DNA of 64,000 nucleotides from NCBI GenBank assembly GCA_963763115.1, contig CAVXNM010000030.1, forward strand, positions 124,001 to 188,000, written 5' to 3'. This document shows positions 1 to 8,800 of the stretch, in pieces. Position 1 is the stretch's first letter. Each line of letters opens with the position of its first letter. Below the pieces are notes generated by a model. It ran no database searches, was not told the DNA's origin, and saw nothing but the letters and a program-made list of their open reading frames with translations. This DNA is from CAVQCA01 sp963763115. Lineage in GTDB: Bacteria; Pseudomonadota; Gammaproteobacteria; UBA9214. A program made the position numbers and the translations under genes.

Positions 1-189
1 ATCGAAACACAGCCGCTTTATGACCCGGTTTCGCAGCTGGTCTACGCCTGCGGTCGTGATCAGGTGACCGATGTGTGGGTAGCCGGCCAGCACCTCCTGA
101 AGGAACGTCAACTGACAACGCTGGACATTCATGAGATCCTGCACAGGGCGCAAGACTGGCAGGCCCGCATCAGTACGACAGACAATTAA
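1..189 (+). CDS. mtaD: TRZ/ATZ family amidohydrolase, 3' end (partial)
   Basis: Only the last 62 codons are inside the window; the frame opens at base 1 and ends with TAA at 187-189. The residues LYDPVSQLVYA, then VTDVWVAGQHLL and a following LTTLD, match the C-terminal part of the TRZ/ATZ amidohydrolases that deaminate 5'-methylthioadenosine or S-adenosylhomocysteine. The metal-binding part lies outside the window. In Pseudomonas the same gene precedes ubiG and mupP, as here. Family assignment is good; the exact substrate is inferred from synteny. Confidence 0.75.
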   Translation: METQPLYDPVSQLVYACGRDQVTDVWVAGQHLLKERQLTTLDIHEILHRAQDWQARISTTDN

Positions 190-199
190 CACCTTCCCG

Positions 200-910
200 A
201 TGATGCCCGAGAAAATACCCAACGTCGACCACGATGAAATCGCCAAGTTCGAGAAACTGGCGGCGCGCTGGTGGGATCCGAATAGCGAATTCAAAGCCCT
301 GCATGACATCAATCCGCTGCGTCTCGACTATATTGACAGGCTGGCAACTCTGCAGGGAAAACGCGTTCTCGATGTCGGCTGCGGCGGCGGTCTGCTGACC
401 GAGGCCATGGCACGGCATGGCGCCGAAGTCACGGGCATCGACATGGGAAAGGCGCCGCTCAACGTCGCCCGACTCCACCGGCTCGAATCGAGTCTCGAGA
501 TCGACTACCGGCAGGCCACCGCGGAGCAACTGGCCGGAGAGCAGCCCGGCAGCTTCGATGTCGTGACCTGTCTGGAAATGCTCGAGCACGTTCCCGATCC
601 GGCGGCGGTCATTGCAGCCTGCGCCACGCTGATCAGGAAAGACGGTCGGGTCTTCCTCTCCACCATCAACCGCAATCCCAGGGCCTACCTCTTCGCGGTG
701 CTCGGTGCGGAATATCTGCTCAAGCTGCTGCCCAGGGGCACCCACGAATACGGCAAATTCATCCGGCCGTCGGAGATGGAAGCCTGGGCGCGCCGCGCCG
801 GGCTGCATCTCACCGACCTGACGGGCATGAGCTACAACCCCCTGACCCGCGAGTACCGCCTCGGCCCGGATGTCTCCGTAAATTATCTCGCCTGCTTCGA
901 ACAGACCTGA
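200..910 (+). CDS. ubiG: Ubiquinone biosynthesis O-methyltransferase UbiG
   Basis: S-adenosylmethionine-dependent methyltransferase that performs both O-methylations of ubiquinone synthesis. The 236-residue product has the class I motif VLDVGCGGG at about residues 56-64, and the family hallmark RWWDPNSEFKALHDINPLR near the N-terminus. The length is normal for UbiG (about 230-240). The frame is open back to 131, but that would overlap the upstream gene; ATG at 200 (or 203) starts where UbiG proteins usually start. It begins 10 bases after the amidohydrolase stop and is followed 15 bases later by the mupP-like gene, so the three are probably one transcript. Confidence 0.95.
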   Translation: MMPEKIPNVDHDEIAKFEKLAARWWDPNSEFKALHDINPLRLDYIDRLATLQGKRVLDVGCGGGLLTEAMARHGAEVTGIDMGKAPLNVARLHRLESSLEIDYRQATAEQLAGEQPGSFDVVTCLEMLEHVPDPAAVIAACATLIRKDGRVFLSTINRNPRAYLFAVLGAEYLLKLLPRGTHEYGKFIRPSEMEAWARRAGLHLTDLTGMSYNPLTREYRLGPDVSVNYLACFEQT

Positions 911-925
911 TTACGCCGGAAGCCA

Positions 926-1600
926 ATGCGCACCATCCGAACCGTGCTGTTCGACCTGGATGGCACACTGCTCGATACCGCACCGGATCTCGCCGACGCG
1001 CTCAATGCCGTACTGTCCGAGAATCATCGACCGCCGCTCTCCTATGAGGAAATTCGTGGTGTCGTTTCCCACGGTGGAATAGCGTTGATCCGGCTCGGCT
1101 TCGCGCTGGATGAATCCCATCCGGATTTCCACCCGTTGCGCCAGCGCCTGCTGGCGCTCTACCGCGCCAACCTGTCCCGCAAGACGCGACCCTTTCCCGG
1201 TATGAACGTACTGCTCAACCAGCTTGAACGGCGCGGCTACAACTGGGGCGTGGTCACCAACAAGCCCGGCTGGCTCACCGAACCCCTGCTTAAGGACCTG
1301 GGCCTGTACGACCGGGCCGCCTGCGTCGTCAGCGGCGATACCCTTAAGACCCGCAAGCCGCACCCCGCCCCGATGCTCCATGCCTGCGAGCAGATCGGCA
1401 GCAACCCGGAACACTGTGTCTACGTGGGTGATGCGGAACGTGACGTCGAGGCCGGCAGGAACGCCGGCATGCATACCCTGGTGGCGTTGTTCGGCTATTT
1501 CCAGGCGCATGACCGCCCGCATGAATGGCATGCCGACGGCATGATACACGCACCGCAGGACCTGCTCGCGTGGCTCACCCGCGTCAATGAGTCGGACTAA
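926..1600 (+). CDS. mupP: HAD phosphatase, MupP / phosphoglycolate phosphatase type
   Basis: HAD-superfamily phosphatase of 224 residues. The nucleophile motif FDLDGT carries Asp10 and Asp12; the later motifs TNKPGW and GDAERDVEAGRNAG supply the conserved Lys-containing and acidic loops. Sequence alone cannot separate phosphoglycolate phosphatase (Gph) from N-acetylmuramic acid 6-phosphate phosphatase (MupP). The position directly after ubiG is that of mupP in Pseudomonas, where it serves peptidoglycan recycling, so MupP is favoured. A GGAAG ribosome site precedes the ATG. In Pseudomonas yciK follows directly; here yciK is 9.2 kb away. Confidence 0.85.
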   Translation: MRTIRTVLFDLDGTLLDTAPDLADALNAVLSENHRPPLSYEEIRGVVSHGGIALIRLGFALDESHPDFHPLRQRLLALYRANLSRKTRPFPGMNVLLNQLERRGYNWGVVTNKPGWLTEPLLKDLGLYDRAACVVSGDTLKTRKPHPAPMLHACEQIGSNPEHCVYVGDAERDVEAGRNAGMHTLVALFGYFQAHDRPHEWHADGMIHAPQDLLAWLTRVNESD

Positions 1601-1751
1601 ACGTGCGGCAGTCAACGAGGCTGTATCCACACACCGTCGGGACACGCCAGGATCAAAAGTCATTGCCGCATCGGCGCCGGCTAATCGCCACAACAGGAGC
1701 AAACGCCGACCTCCCGGGTTCACCGCCACTATTTACTCATCACCTGCTGGT

Positions 1752-1781
1752 TTTACACCCCATCGGCATCAATCGTGTAAA
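1752..1781. promoter_or_regulatory. Inverted repeat TTTACAC-N16-GTGTAAA
   Basis: A perfect 7-bp inverted repeat: TTTACAC at 1752-1758 and GTGTAAA at 1775-1781, with half-site starts 23 bp apart. This resembles a dimeric regulator site, but no specific regulator can be named. It lies upstream of the response-regulator gene and of the tandem dyads at 1804-1838. Confidence 0.35.
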
Positions 1782-1803
1782 GGAAACATCCACTCGCGTA
1801 TGC

Positions 1804-1838
1804 GTGAATATTTCACAAACTGTGTGTGAATACTTCAT
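1804..1838. promoter_or_regulatory. Tandem dyad sites GTGAA-TAT-TTCAC, 22-bp spacing
   Basis: GTGAATATTTCAC at 1804-1816 is a perfect 5-3-5 dyad. A second copy, GTGAATACTTCAT at 1826-1838, differs at two positions and starts exactly 22 bp later, about two helical turns. Two same-face sites in an otherwise empty upstream region suggest an operator for the response-regulator gene, possibly autoregulatory. No match to a named binding site is claimed. Confidence 0.45.
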
Positions 1839-1937
1839 GGGAGTACCGACAGGATTTTCTTATCCTATCTATTAGGCGAGGAAGAGCCGGCTCAACTATT
1901 TCTTCAGGGTGGAAGTCGTCAGGGATGACCGCCAGGT

Positions 1938-2711
1938 ATGGCCCTTCACTATTCGCAAGTCGGGGGTTGGGATTTCGGCATGACTAACGAAACGCATAAG
2001 GGGAAACCACCCGGTTTCAGACAATCAGGCCCTGCCGGAAACAGCTGCCGAACCGTTTATATTATCGATGATGACCCGGGAGTGTGTCATGCGCTGTCAC
2101 TCATGCTCAAAAACGCGGATTATGCGGTCGAGTCATTTGCCTCCGCGCGATCCCTGCTTGCCGCGATAAACGAAAAATCAACGGGCATCCTCATCCTCGA
2201 TCTGTATCTGGCTGACATGTCCGGTCTGACGTTGCAGGCTGAACTGAGAAACCGCGGAATCGGTTTGAAGACCATTGTTATCAGCGGATATGGAGACATT
2301 GAAAAATCCGTACTGGCGTTCAAGGGTGGCGCGATGGATTTCATCGAGAAGCCGTTCACCAACAAACGACTCCTGGACAGCGTCGAGCAAACCCTGTCGC
2401 TGCTGAACGCCGAGGAGATGGAGCGCAGGCAGCGAGACAGCCTTGAGAAACGTTATGACCTGCTGACGACCCGCGAACGGGAGATTTTGAAATTCCTCGT
2501 AAGAGGCGACTCGAGCCGGAAGCTCGCGGAGCGTCTGGGTCTGAGCAGTCGAACCGTCGAGATACATCGATCGAAAATAATGCGCAAACTGGAGGCTGAT
2601 TCCCTGCCGGACCTGGTTCGCATTGGGTATACGAGCAGCAACTCCCAGCCGGAAGAAGTTCTCATCGACATCGGCAAGTCCCTGCGTCTCCGGGAAGATC
2701 AAACCGGCTGA
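1938..2711 (+). CDS. FixJ/NarL-type response regulator (receiver + LuxR HTH), orphan
   Basis: Two-component response regulator of up to 257 residues. After a ~35-residue leader comes a receiver domain (about 35-150). It has the acidic cluster IDDDP, a phosphoacceptor Asp in LILDLYLADMSG, the switch Ser in VISGYGD and the conserved Lys in EKPF. The C-terminal LuxR-type helix-turn-helix covers about 175-235 (LTTREREILKFLVRG, then LGLSSRTVEIHRSKI). The overall layout is FixJ-like. A second ATG at 1980 is an equally possible start. No histidine kinase is adjacent; the only one in the window is at 42.5-44.8 kb and has a FixL-like H-box. Targets are unknown. Confidence 0.85.
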   Translation: MALHYSQVGGWDFGMTNETHKGKPPGFRQSGPAGNSCRTVYIIDDDPGVCHALSLMLKNADYAVESFASARSLLAAINEKSTGILILDLYLADMSGLTLQAELRNRGIGLKTIVISGYGDIEKSVLAFKGGAMDFIEKPFTNKRLLDSVEQTLSLLNAEEMERRQRDSLEKRYDLLTTREREILKFLVRGDSSRKLAERLGLSSRTVEIHRSKIMRKLEADSLPDLVRIGYTSSNSQPEEVLIDIGKSLRLREDQTG

Positions 2712-3128
2712 TAGTCAGAAACCGCACTCTGGGAGCAGCATCAAAAGGCGAGGTGCGCACAAGTACATTACGGGTGTTACAGCTGTCAGGGCAGGAGGAA
2801 CAGTCGGGACCGTCGGCCACAGTGATGCGGCCGGCGAGTCTCTGCAGGTCGTTCTGCCACAGGCCAGTCTGCCAGATGATGTCACAACCGGCAGCCCTGC
2901 TAACCCCGGTAATTGCAATCATTCGTCCGTACCAGCCGGCGCCCGGAAGAGCGCATTCCGGCATTGTGTGCAGCGAATTCCTGCAACGAGAAAGCAAAGC
3001 CTGGCTCGACTATTCGTGAAACCTGGCCATTGACCGGCGTTGGCTCCTGGCCACCCGGCTGTTCGCCGGTAAAGTCCATGGCATAGAATAGTAGCCATCA
3101 TTCCCACTGTATACCGATCCCCGTTGCC
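2712..3128. other. Intergenic region, 417 bp, no gene recognised
   Basis: Several short overlapping frames exist on both strands, but none has a ribosome site, recognisable motif or plausible composition. A GC-rich hairpin (CGGCC ... GGCCG around 2815-2832) is present. The region may be decayed sequence between the regulator and the cyclase. Confidence 0.5.
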
Positions 3129-5384
3129 ATGAACAAACCGGTGAAGGCCATCCTGCTGGGACTATTCACGGGCACCCTGGGAATTCTGGCGAGCCTCGTC
3201 CCGTTCGTTCTCGATCTCGAGGAAAAGGCCGGACTCGACTGGCTCTTCACCCTGCGCGGGCCGCGCACGCCGCCGTCCGACGTGGTCGTGGTTGCCATCG
3301 ACAAGCCGTCCGCCGACACCCTTGGTCTCCCCGTCGAACCTGACAAGTGGCCGCGCCGGCAACACGCACACCTGATCGACAGGCTGATCGAGGCCGGTGC
3401 GTCGGTGATCGTACTCGATATCTTTTTCGCGGAGGCCCGCAACGCCGGGGATGATGCGGCACTGGCCTCGGCCATCGGCAAGGCGGGCAATGTCGTCCTG
3501 TTTGCCTACACCAAAAAGGAGTTTTCCACGCCGGCCGGAAATTCCGCCGGCGAACTGATCGTGCAGCGACTCATAATCCCCGTTTCGCCGATCGCCCGAT
3601 CGGCGCTGGCGCTTGCTCCCTTCCCGTTGCCGGTTTTCCCCGTCAAGGTCAGTCAGTTCTGGACCTTCACTCCATCCACCGGTGACCTCCCGACCCTTCC
3701 TGTGGTCGCCCTGCAACTCCATGCGGCGACGGCATATCCCGAGTTGCTGGAGCTGGTCAACCGGCATAAACGTTCAGACGAGCCGCCACCGGCCGGAACC
3801 ATGCATGACTTGTTTGCCGGACATGGACCCGTCGCTTCCATGCAGGCGCTGCGAAGCGTTTTCCTGAAAGAACCCATGCTGGGACAGCGCATGACAACGG
3901 CGCTGTCCGATGAATCGCAACATCACGTCAGCGCAAGGCATCAACGACTGCTGCGCGCGCTCATCGGCATGTACGACGACGGGGACAGTCGCTATCTCAA
4001 CTTCTACGGCCCCCCCCGATCGATCACCACCCTCTCCTATGTCCGGGTGTTGCAGCCGGATGGCGAATCAGCGCTACCACGTATGCCCGTCGACCTGCAC
4101 GGCAAGGCGGTGTTCGTGGGTTACTCGGAGCGTCTGCAGCCGGAGCGGCTGGATGAATTTTATACCGCCTTTTCGCAGAAAAACGGCGTGCATTTGAGCG
4201 GCGTCGAAATCGCCGCCACGGCGTTCGCCAACCTGCTGGAGAATCTGCCGGTCACGCCCCTGCCCAGGCCGGCCGGTTTTCTGCTGTTATTGGCCTGGGG
4301 GCTGCTCATCGGCGCCGTCGCCCGCCTGTTGCCGGTTGTCCCCGCCATCGCTGCCACGGCAGCGCTAGCCGCTCTCTACCTCGGCGCCGCCCATGTCACG
4401 TTCAGTCACTCCGCCGTCTGGCCACCGCTGCTGGTGCCACTGTTCCTGCAAGCGCCGTTTGCCCTGTTCAGCGCGACGCTCTGGCATTACCTCGAGGTAC
4501 GCCGCGAGCGCGAACACATCCGCACCGCCTTTGGCTATTACCTGCCCTCTCCGGTCGTCGACCGGCTGGCGAGCGAAATGGCCGGTGGTCGTGCGGAGGG
4601 ACAGTTGATGTACGGCATCTGCCTGTATTCGGATGCCGAACACTACACCAGCCTCTCGGAAGGCCTGGAGCCGGAAGCGCTGGCTGAACTGATGAACCGC
4701 TATTACGAGTCGCTGTTCACGCCGGTCAGGCAGCAGCAGGGCATCATATCGGATATCGTCGGCGACGCCATGCTGGCCCTCTGGGCGTCCCGCACACCGG
4801 AGCATGCCATGCGCCGCAACGCCCTGGAAGCCGCCCGGCGGATCGACGAGACCCTCAATCGCCCGAATCAGGAAGAGTCACCACGGATTCTCGCCACGCG
4901 TCTCGGTCTGCACAGCGGAGAAATCATGCTGGGCAGCATCGGTGCGGTCGATCATTACGAATACCGTGCGGTGGGCGATATCGTGAATTCCGCCAGTCGG
5001 ATACAGGAACTGAACAAGGCGCTTGGAACCCGGGTGCTGCTATCAGCGCAGGTGCTGGACGGCATCGATGGTTTTCTCACGCGCGAGGTCGGAACCTTTC
5101 TGCTGCGCGGCAAGACCCGCCCACTGGTGATTCACGAACTCATCGGAGCGCGCGATGTCGATGACCTGGCAGCCATCAACCCATGGCGTGACCTGTTCAC
5201 CGAAGCACTCCTGGCATTCCGCCAGGCGAACTGGAAAACCGCCATCATGCTGTTCACTCAGCTGGTGGAATCACGCAATGACGATGGCGTATCACACTTC
5301 TATCTGGATCTCTCCCGTCGTTATCGGCAAACACCCCCTGCCGGTGACTGGGACGGTGTCATACGGCTCGACCGCACAGACTAG
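3129..5384 (+). CDS. CHASE2-domain class III adenylate/guanylate cyclase
   Basis: Membrane-bound nucleotide cyclase of 751 residues. An N-terminal membrane segment (about 8-28) is followed by an extracytoplasmic CHASE2 sensor domain (about 35-360), a hydrophobic block of two or three segments (about 376-453) and a class III cyclase domain (about 492-670). The metal-binding aspartates are in LYSDAEHYTSLSE and GDAMLALW; the transition-state Asn and Arg are in VNSASR. All are present, so it should be active. A ~70-residue C-terminal tail follows. The product (cAMP or cGMP) cannot be fixed by eye. Its TAG stop (5382-5384) lies in the terminal repeat of a MITE-like element. A FecR-domain gene follows and a Crp/Fnr-type regulator lies 4.5 kb on. 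Confidence 0.9.
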   Translation: MNKPVKAILLGLFTGTLGILASLVPFVLDLEEKAGLDWLFTLRGPRTPPSDVVVVAIDKPSADTLGLPVEPDKWPRRQHAHLIDRLIEAGASVIVLDIFFAEARNAGDDAALASAIGKAGNVVLFAYTKKEFSTPAGNSAGELIVQRLIIPVSPIARSALALAPFPLPVFPVKVSQFWTFTPSTGDLPTLPVVALQLHAATAYPELLELVNRHKRSDEPPPAGTMHDLFAGHGPVASMQALRSVFLKEPMLGQRMTTALSDESQHHVSARHQRLLRALIGMYDDGDSRYLNFYGPPRSITTLSYVRVLQPDGESALPRMPVDLHGKAVFVGYSERLQPERLDEFYTAFSQKNGVHLSGVEIAATAFANLLENLPVTPLPRPAGFLLLLAWGLLIGAVARLLPVVPAIAATAALAALYLGAAHVTFSHSAVWPPLLVPLFLQAPFALFSATLWHYLEVRREREHIRTAFGYYLPSPVVDRLASEMAGGRAEGQLMYGICLYSDAEHYTSLSEGLEPEALAELMNRYYESLFTPVRQQQGIISDIVGDAMLALWASRTPEHAMRRNALEAARRIDETLNRPNQEESPRILATRLGLHSGEIMLGSIGAVDHYEYRAVGDIVNSASRIQELNKALGTRVLLSAQVLDGIDGFLTREVGTFLLRGKTRPLVIHELIGARDVDDLAAINPWRDLFTEALLAFRQANWKTAIMLFTQLVESRNDDGVSHFYLDLSRRYRQTPPAGDWDGVIRLDRTD

Positions 5385-5547
5385 GAGCCTGTCCGAGTAA
5401 TGGGAGCCGTTACGAGAACGTGGCACGGCGAGAACAGATGCATGCAAATTCGAGGAGAATAGCGGGCGCGTGTGACGAGGATTTGCGTGCATATGGGCCG
5501 TCGTGGCGCTTTCGCAGCAGGTTCATCATTACTCGGACAGGCTCCCA
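5382..5547 (+). mobile_element. MITE-like element, copy A (166 bp)
   Basis: Near-perfect terminal inverted repeats, GGAGCCTGTCCGAGTAATG at 5384-5402 and its complement at 5527-5545, bound a short non-coding interior. The copy at 15430-15596 is almost identical throughout, and a diverged inverted copy is at 47866-48031. No transposase is encoded, so this is a non-autonomous element or a structured repeat. The left end supplies the TAG stop of the cyclase gene. Confidence 0.85.
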
Positions 5548-5836
5548 GGACCATCACGAGTCAACCACACGGTCACCTGCAAGGCGGCAAGCGGGCTAGC
5601 GAAGACCTTCGTAATCTTGCCTGTCATCCCGTAACGCTCATCGCCAGGCGTCGAAATGGCCAATAGCATACGTAGATATACGTAGTTCGAAATCGAAAAA
5701 TCCACCTTCGACGTGGTATCAGACTAAAATACTGGACCCGAACATAACGCGTGTGATTTCATCCCCTTCCTGATCAAGGATCCATGGCCAGGATGGCATA
5801 CACCAGCCACCAAGCACGTTAACGCCATACAAGAAG
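5548..5836. other. Intergenic region before the FecR-barrel gene
   Basis: There is no gene in these 289 bp. Two palindromic TACGTA hexamers at 5669-5674 and 5679-5684, with centres 10 bp apart, could be paired half-sites for a regulator of the downstream gene. This is a weak signal. No clear sigma-70 promoter stands out. Confidence 0.4.
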
Positions 5837-8800
5837 ATGTCAATCGGGAACAGTCAATTTACTTCACGCGCGGTATTCCAGCTCAAAGCCCGTCTGCTTC
5901 ACCTCTGTACCCTGTATCTCCTGACCATTCCGTCGCAGCTGCTGGCCGCGGAGCCGCCGTGCGATCCGGCGCTGGCGCGCGCCATCTCCGTGCAGGGCAC
6001 GCTGGAGGTCAAACGCGCCGGGCAGCCGCACTGGCAAGCCGTCGAGCGTGACGAACAGTTCTGTCCGGGTGACGCCGTGCGCACCGGCGCCGACAGCCGC
6101 AGCGCCATTCTGTTCGCTCCGGAAACCGTCATCCGCCTCGATCAGTACAGTTCCCTGGTCATCACCGCTCCGGAGACCGACACCACCCCCGGCTGGCTCG
6201 AACTGCTAAAGGGGGCCGCGCATTTCATCAGCCGCGATCCGCGGGCGCTGAAAATCATCACACCGCTCGCCAACGCCGCCATCACCGGCACGGAATTCCT
6301 GGTACGGGTCGATGAGCACGAAACCGGGGTTATCGTCTACGAAGGTCGGGTAGAGGTCAGCAACGCGGCGGGCAGCGTCCGGGTTGGCGCCAATCAGCGC
6401 GCCGTCGCCCAGGCCGGTCAGGCGCCCGTCACCGTGGCCGTGGTCCGTCCGCGCGATGCCGTGCAATGGACCCTCTACTACCCGCCGGTGTTCTCACCCG
6501 ACGCACCTGTCAACGAGTCGTTGCAGCAGGCGCAACGGGCCCTCGCCGTGGGCCGGATCGACGAAGCGCGGGATGCGCTGTCCCGGGTACTGGCGCAGGC
6601 CCCCGACAACAGCGACGCGCTGTCGCTGCAGTCCGTCATCGCCCTGACCCAAAACGACACGACCCTCGCCCGGGAACTGGCACAGCGCGCCGTCGCCGCC
6701 CAACCAACCTCCGCGGCGGCCCGTATCGCGATGTCCTACGTCCAGCAGGCGGACTTCGATCTGTCCGGCGCGAAGGAGAGTCTGCAGCGTGCCGTCCAGG
6801 ACCATCCCGACGATGCGCTCGCCTGGGCGCGTCTCGCGGAACTGCGGCTTTCCACGGACTACCTCGACGAAGGACTGGCGGCGGCGGAACGGGCGAGCGC
6901 CCTCGATTCCCGACTGGCCCTGACCCAAACGGTGAAGGGCTACGCCTACCTCATGCAGATCAAACTGCCGCAGGCCCGGGACGCCTTCGACCGGGCCATC
7001 GGGCTCGATCAGTCCGCACCCCTGCCCCGGCTCGGACTGGGTCTGGCGAAGATCCGCAAGGGTGAGCTGGAAGCTGGAAGGGAGGACATCGAAACCGCGG
7101 TGGCCCTCGATCCCGGCAATTCGCTGATGCGCAGCTACATGGGCAAGGCCTACTACGACGAGAAGCGCGACCGGCTGGCCGGTACCCAGTATGAGATGGC
7201 CAGGACGCTCGACCCGAAGGACCCGACGCCGTGGTTCCTGGACGCCATCCGCAAGCAGACCGAAAACCGGCCGGTCGAGGCGCTGCACGACATGCAGACT
7301 TCCATCGCGCTCAATGATAACCGCGCCGTGTTCCGCTCGCGCCTGCAGCTCGACGAGGACCTCGCCACCCGCAGCGCCAGCCAGGCGCGCATCTACAATA
7401 ACCTTGGCTTCGAGCAGCTCGCGCTGGTCAAGGGCTGGCAATCGGTCAACAGCGATCCCGCCAATTTCTCCGCCCACCGGCTGCTCTCGGACAGCTATTC
7501 CGCCCTGCCCCGCCACCAGATCGCCCGCGTGAGCGAACTGCTGCAGTCCCAGCTGCTGCAGCCAATCAACCTCACCCCGGTGCCGCCGCAGCTGGCGGAG
7601 GAAAACCTGTTCATCCTCGAAGGCGCCGGTCCGGCCAATCCTGCTTACCTGGAGTTCAACCCGCTGTTCACGCGCAACCGCCTCGCCCTGCAGGCTGACG
7701 GCCTCGTGGGCAGCAATAGCACCTGGGGCAATGACGTGGTGCAGAACGGCGTGTACAACAACTGGTCCTGGAGCGCCGGCCAGTTCCACTACCAGAGCGA
7801 CGGCTACCGCGACAACAACGACCAGAAGCAGAACATCTACAACCTGTTCGTCCAGGGCGCACTCAGCTACCGGACCAGCGTGCAGGCCGAATACCGCGAC
7901 CGGCGCATCAAGAACGGCGATCTGGTGCAGCGCTTCGAGCCGGATGATTTCCTGCCCAACCAGCGCGAAAAGACAACGGCCCAAAGCTACCGGCTGGGCC
8001 TGCACCACCTGTTCAACCCGCAATCCGAGGTCATTGCCTCGTTCATCAAGCTGCATGACTTCGACTCTGATTACAGCAACTCCTTTTCGCAGGACCTGCC
8101 GCCGATCCCTGGTCTGCCGCCCATCAGTTCGAATACAGGTGCAGATGTGGAAAACCACCAGGATAGCTATACCTCGGAATTGCAACACCTCTACCATGGC
8201 CGCTACTTACGGCTGGTGAGCGGTGCAGGCTATTTCAGTGGTGACAGCACGGTAGACACCTCCGCTGACACCACCTTCGCACCGCCCATATTCCCGGATT
8301 CGAATGTCGTTACCAGCCGGGATCAGAACAAGAAGCAGAAGAACGTTTACAGCTATGCCAATATTTCAGTTGCCGAGACATTCCTGGTCACGGCCGGCGC
8401 GAGTTACGATGACCTGAGCGAAGACCAGACCACGCACACGACGGCGAACGGCGCTCCGCAGCCCACTGCGAAATCCCACCTGGGTGTGCAGAAACTCAAC
8501 CCCAAACTGGGCCTCACCTGGCAGGCGACGAAATCCACCACGCTGCGCGCCGCGGCGTTCCGGACCATCACCCGCAACCTGACGAGCGCCCAGACCATCG
8601 AGCCGACCCAAGTCGCCGGCTTCAACCAGTTCTACGACGAGACGTTCGGCACCGAGGCGAAGGTCTACGGCCTGGCCGCCGACCAGGTATTCAGTGCCGA
8701 TCTTTCCGGCGGAGCGGAGTACCGCTGGCGTGACACGCAGGTTCCCCTGATCGACGGCAATCCCGCTGAAGTCGACTGGGACGAGCAGTTCGGGCGCGCC

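Larger units (their letters stand above)
1601..1937. other. Intergenic region, 337 bp, likely regulatory
   Basis: There is no convincing gene between the mupP-like gene and the response regulator. Short open frames here have no ribosome site and no protein-like composition. The second half becomes AT-rich and carries two sets of inverted repeats, listed separately, which are the likely control region of the following regulator gene. Confidence 0.6.

Noticed and set aside
170..808. Long antisense frame under ubiG (212 codons)
   Set aside because: Shadow of a GC-rich gene: no ribosome site or protein motif, and the sense strand is a complete UbiG.
2771..2925. Possible third full copy of the 105-bp folded repeat
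   Set aside because: A shared GATGCGGCCGGCGAG stretch and similar hairpin are seen, but no matching arms and no TGACACGCTGTGAATAC core.
6494..8197. 567-codon open frame antisense to the FecR-barrel gene
   Set aside because: Length reflects the GC bias of the sense gene. The composition is repetitive (V, Q, R, G) and no domain is recognisable.
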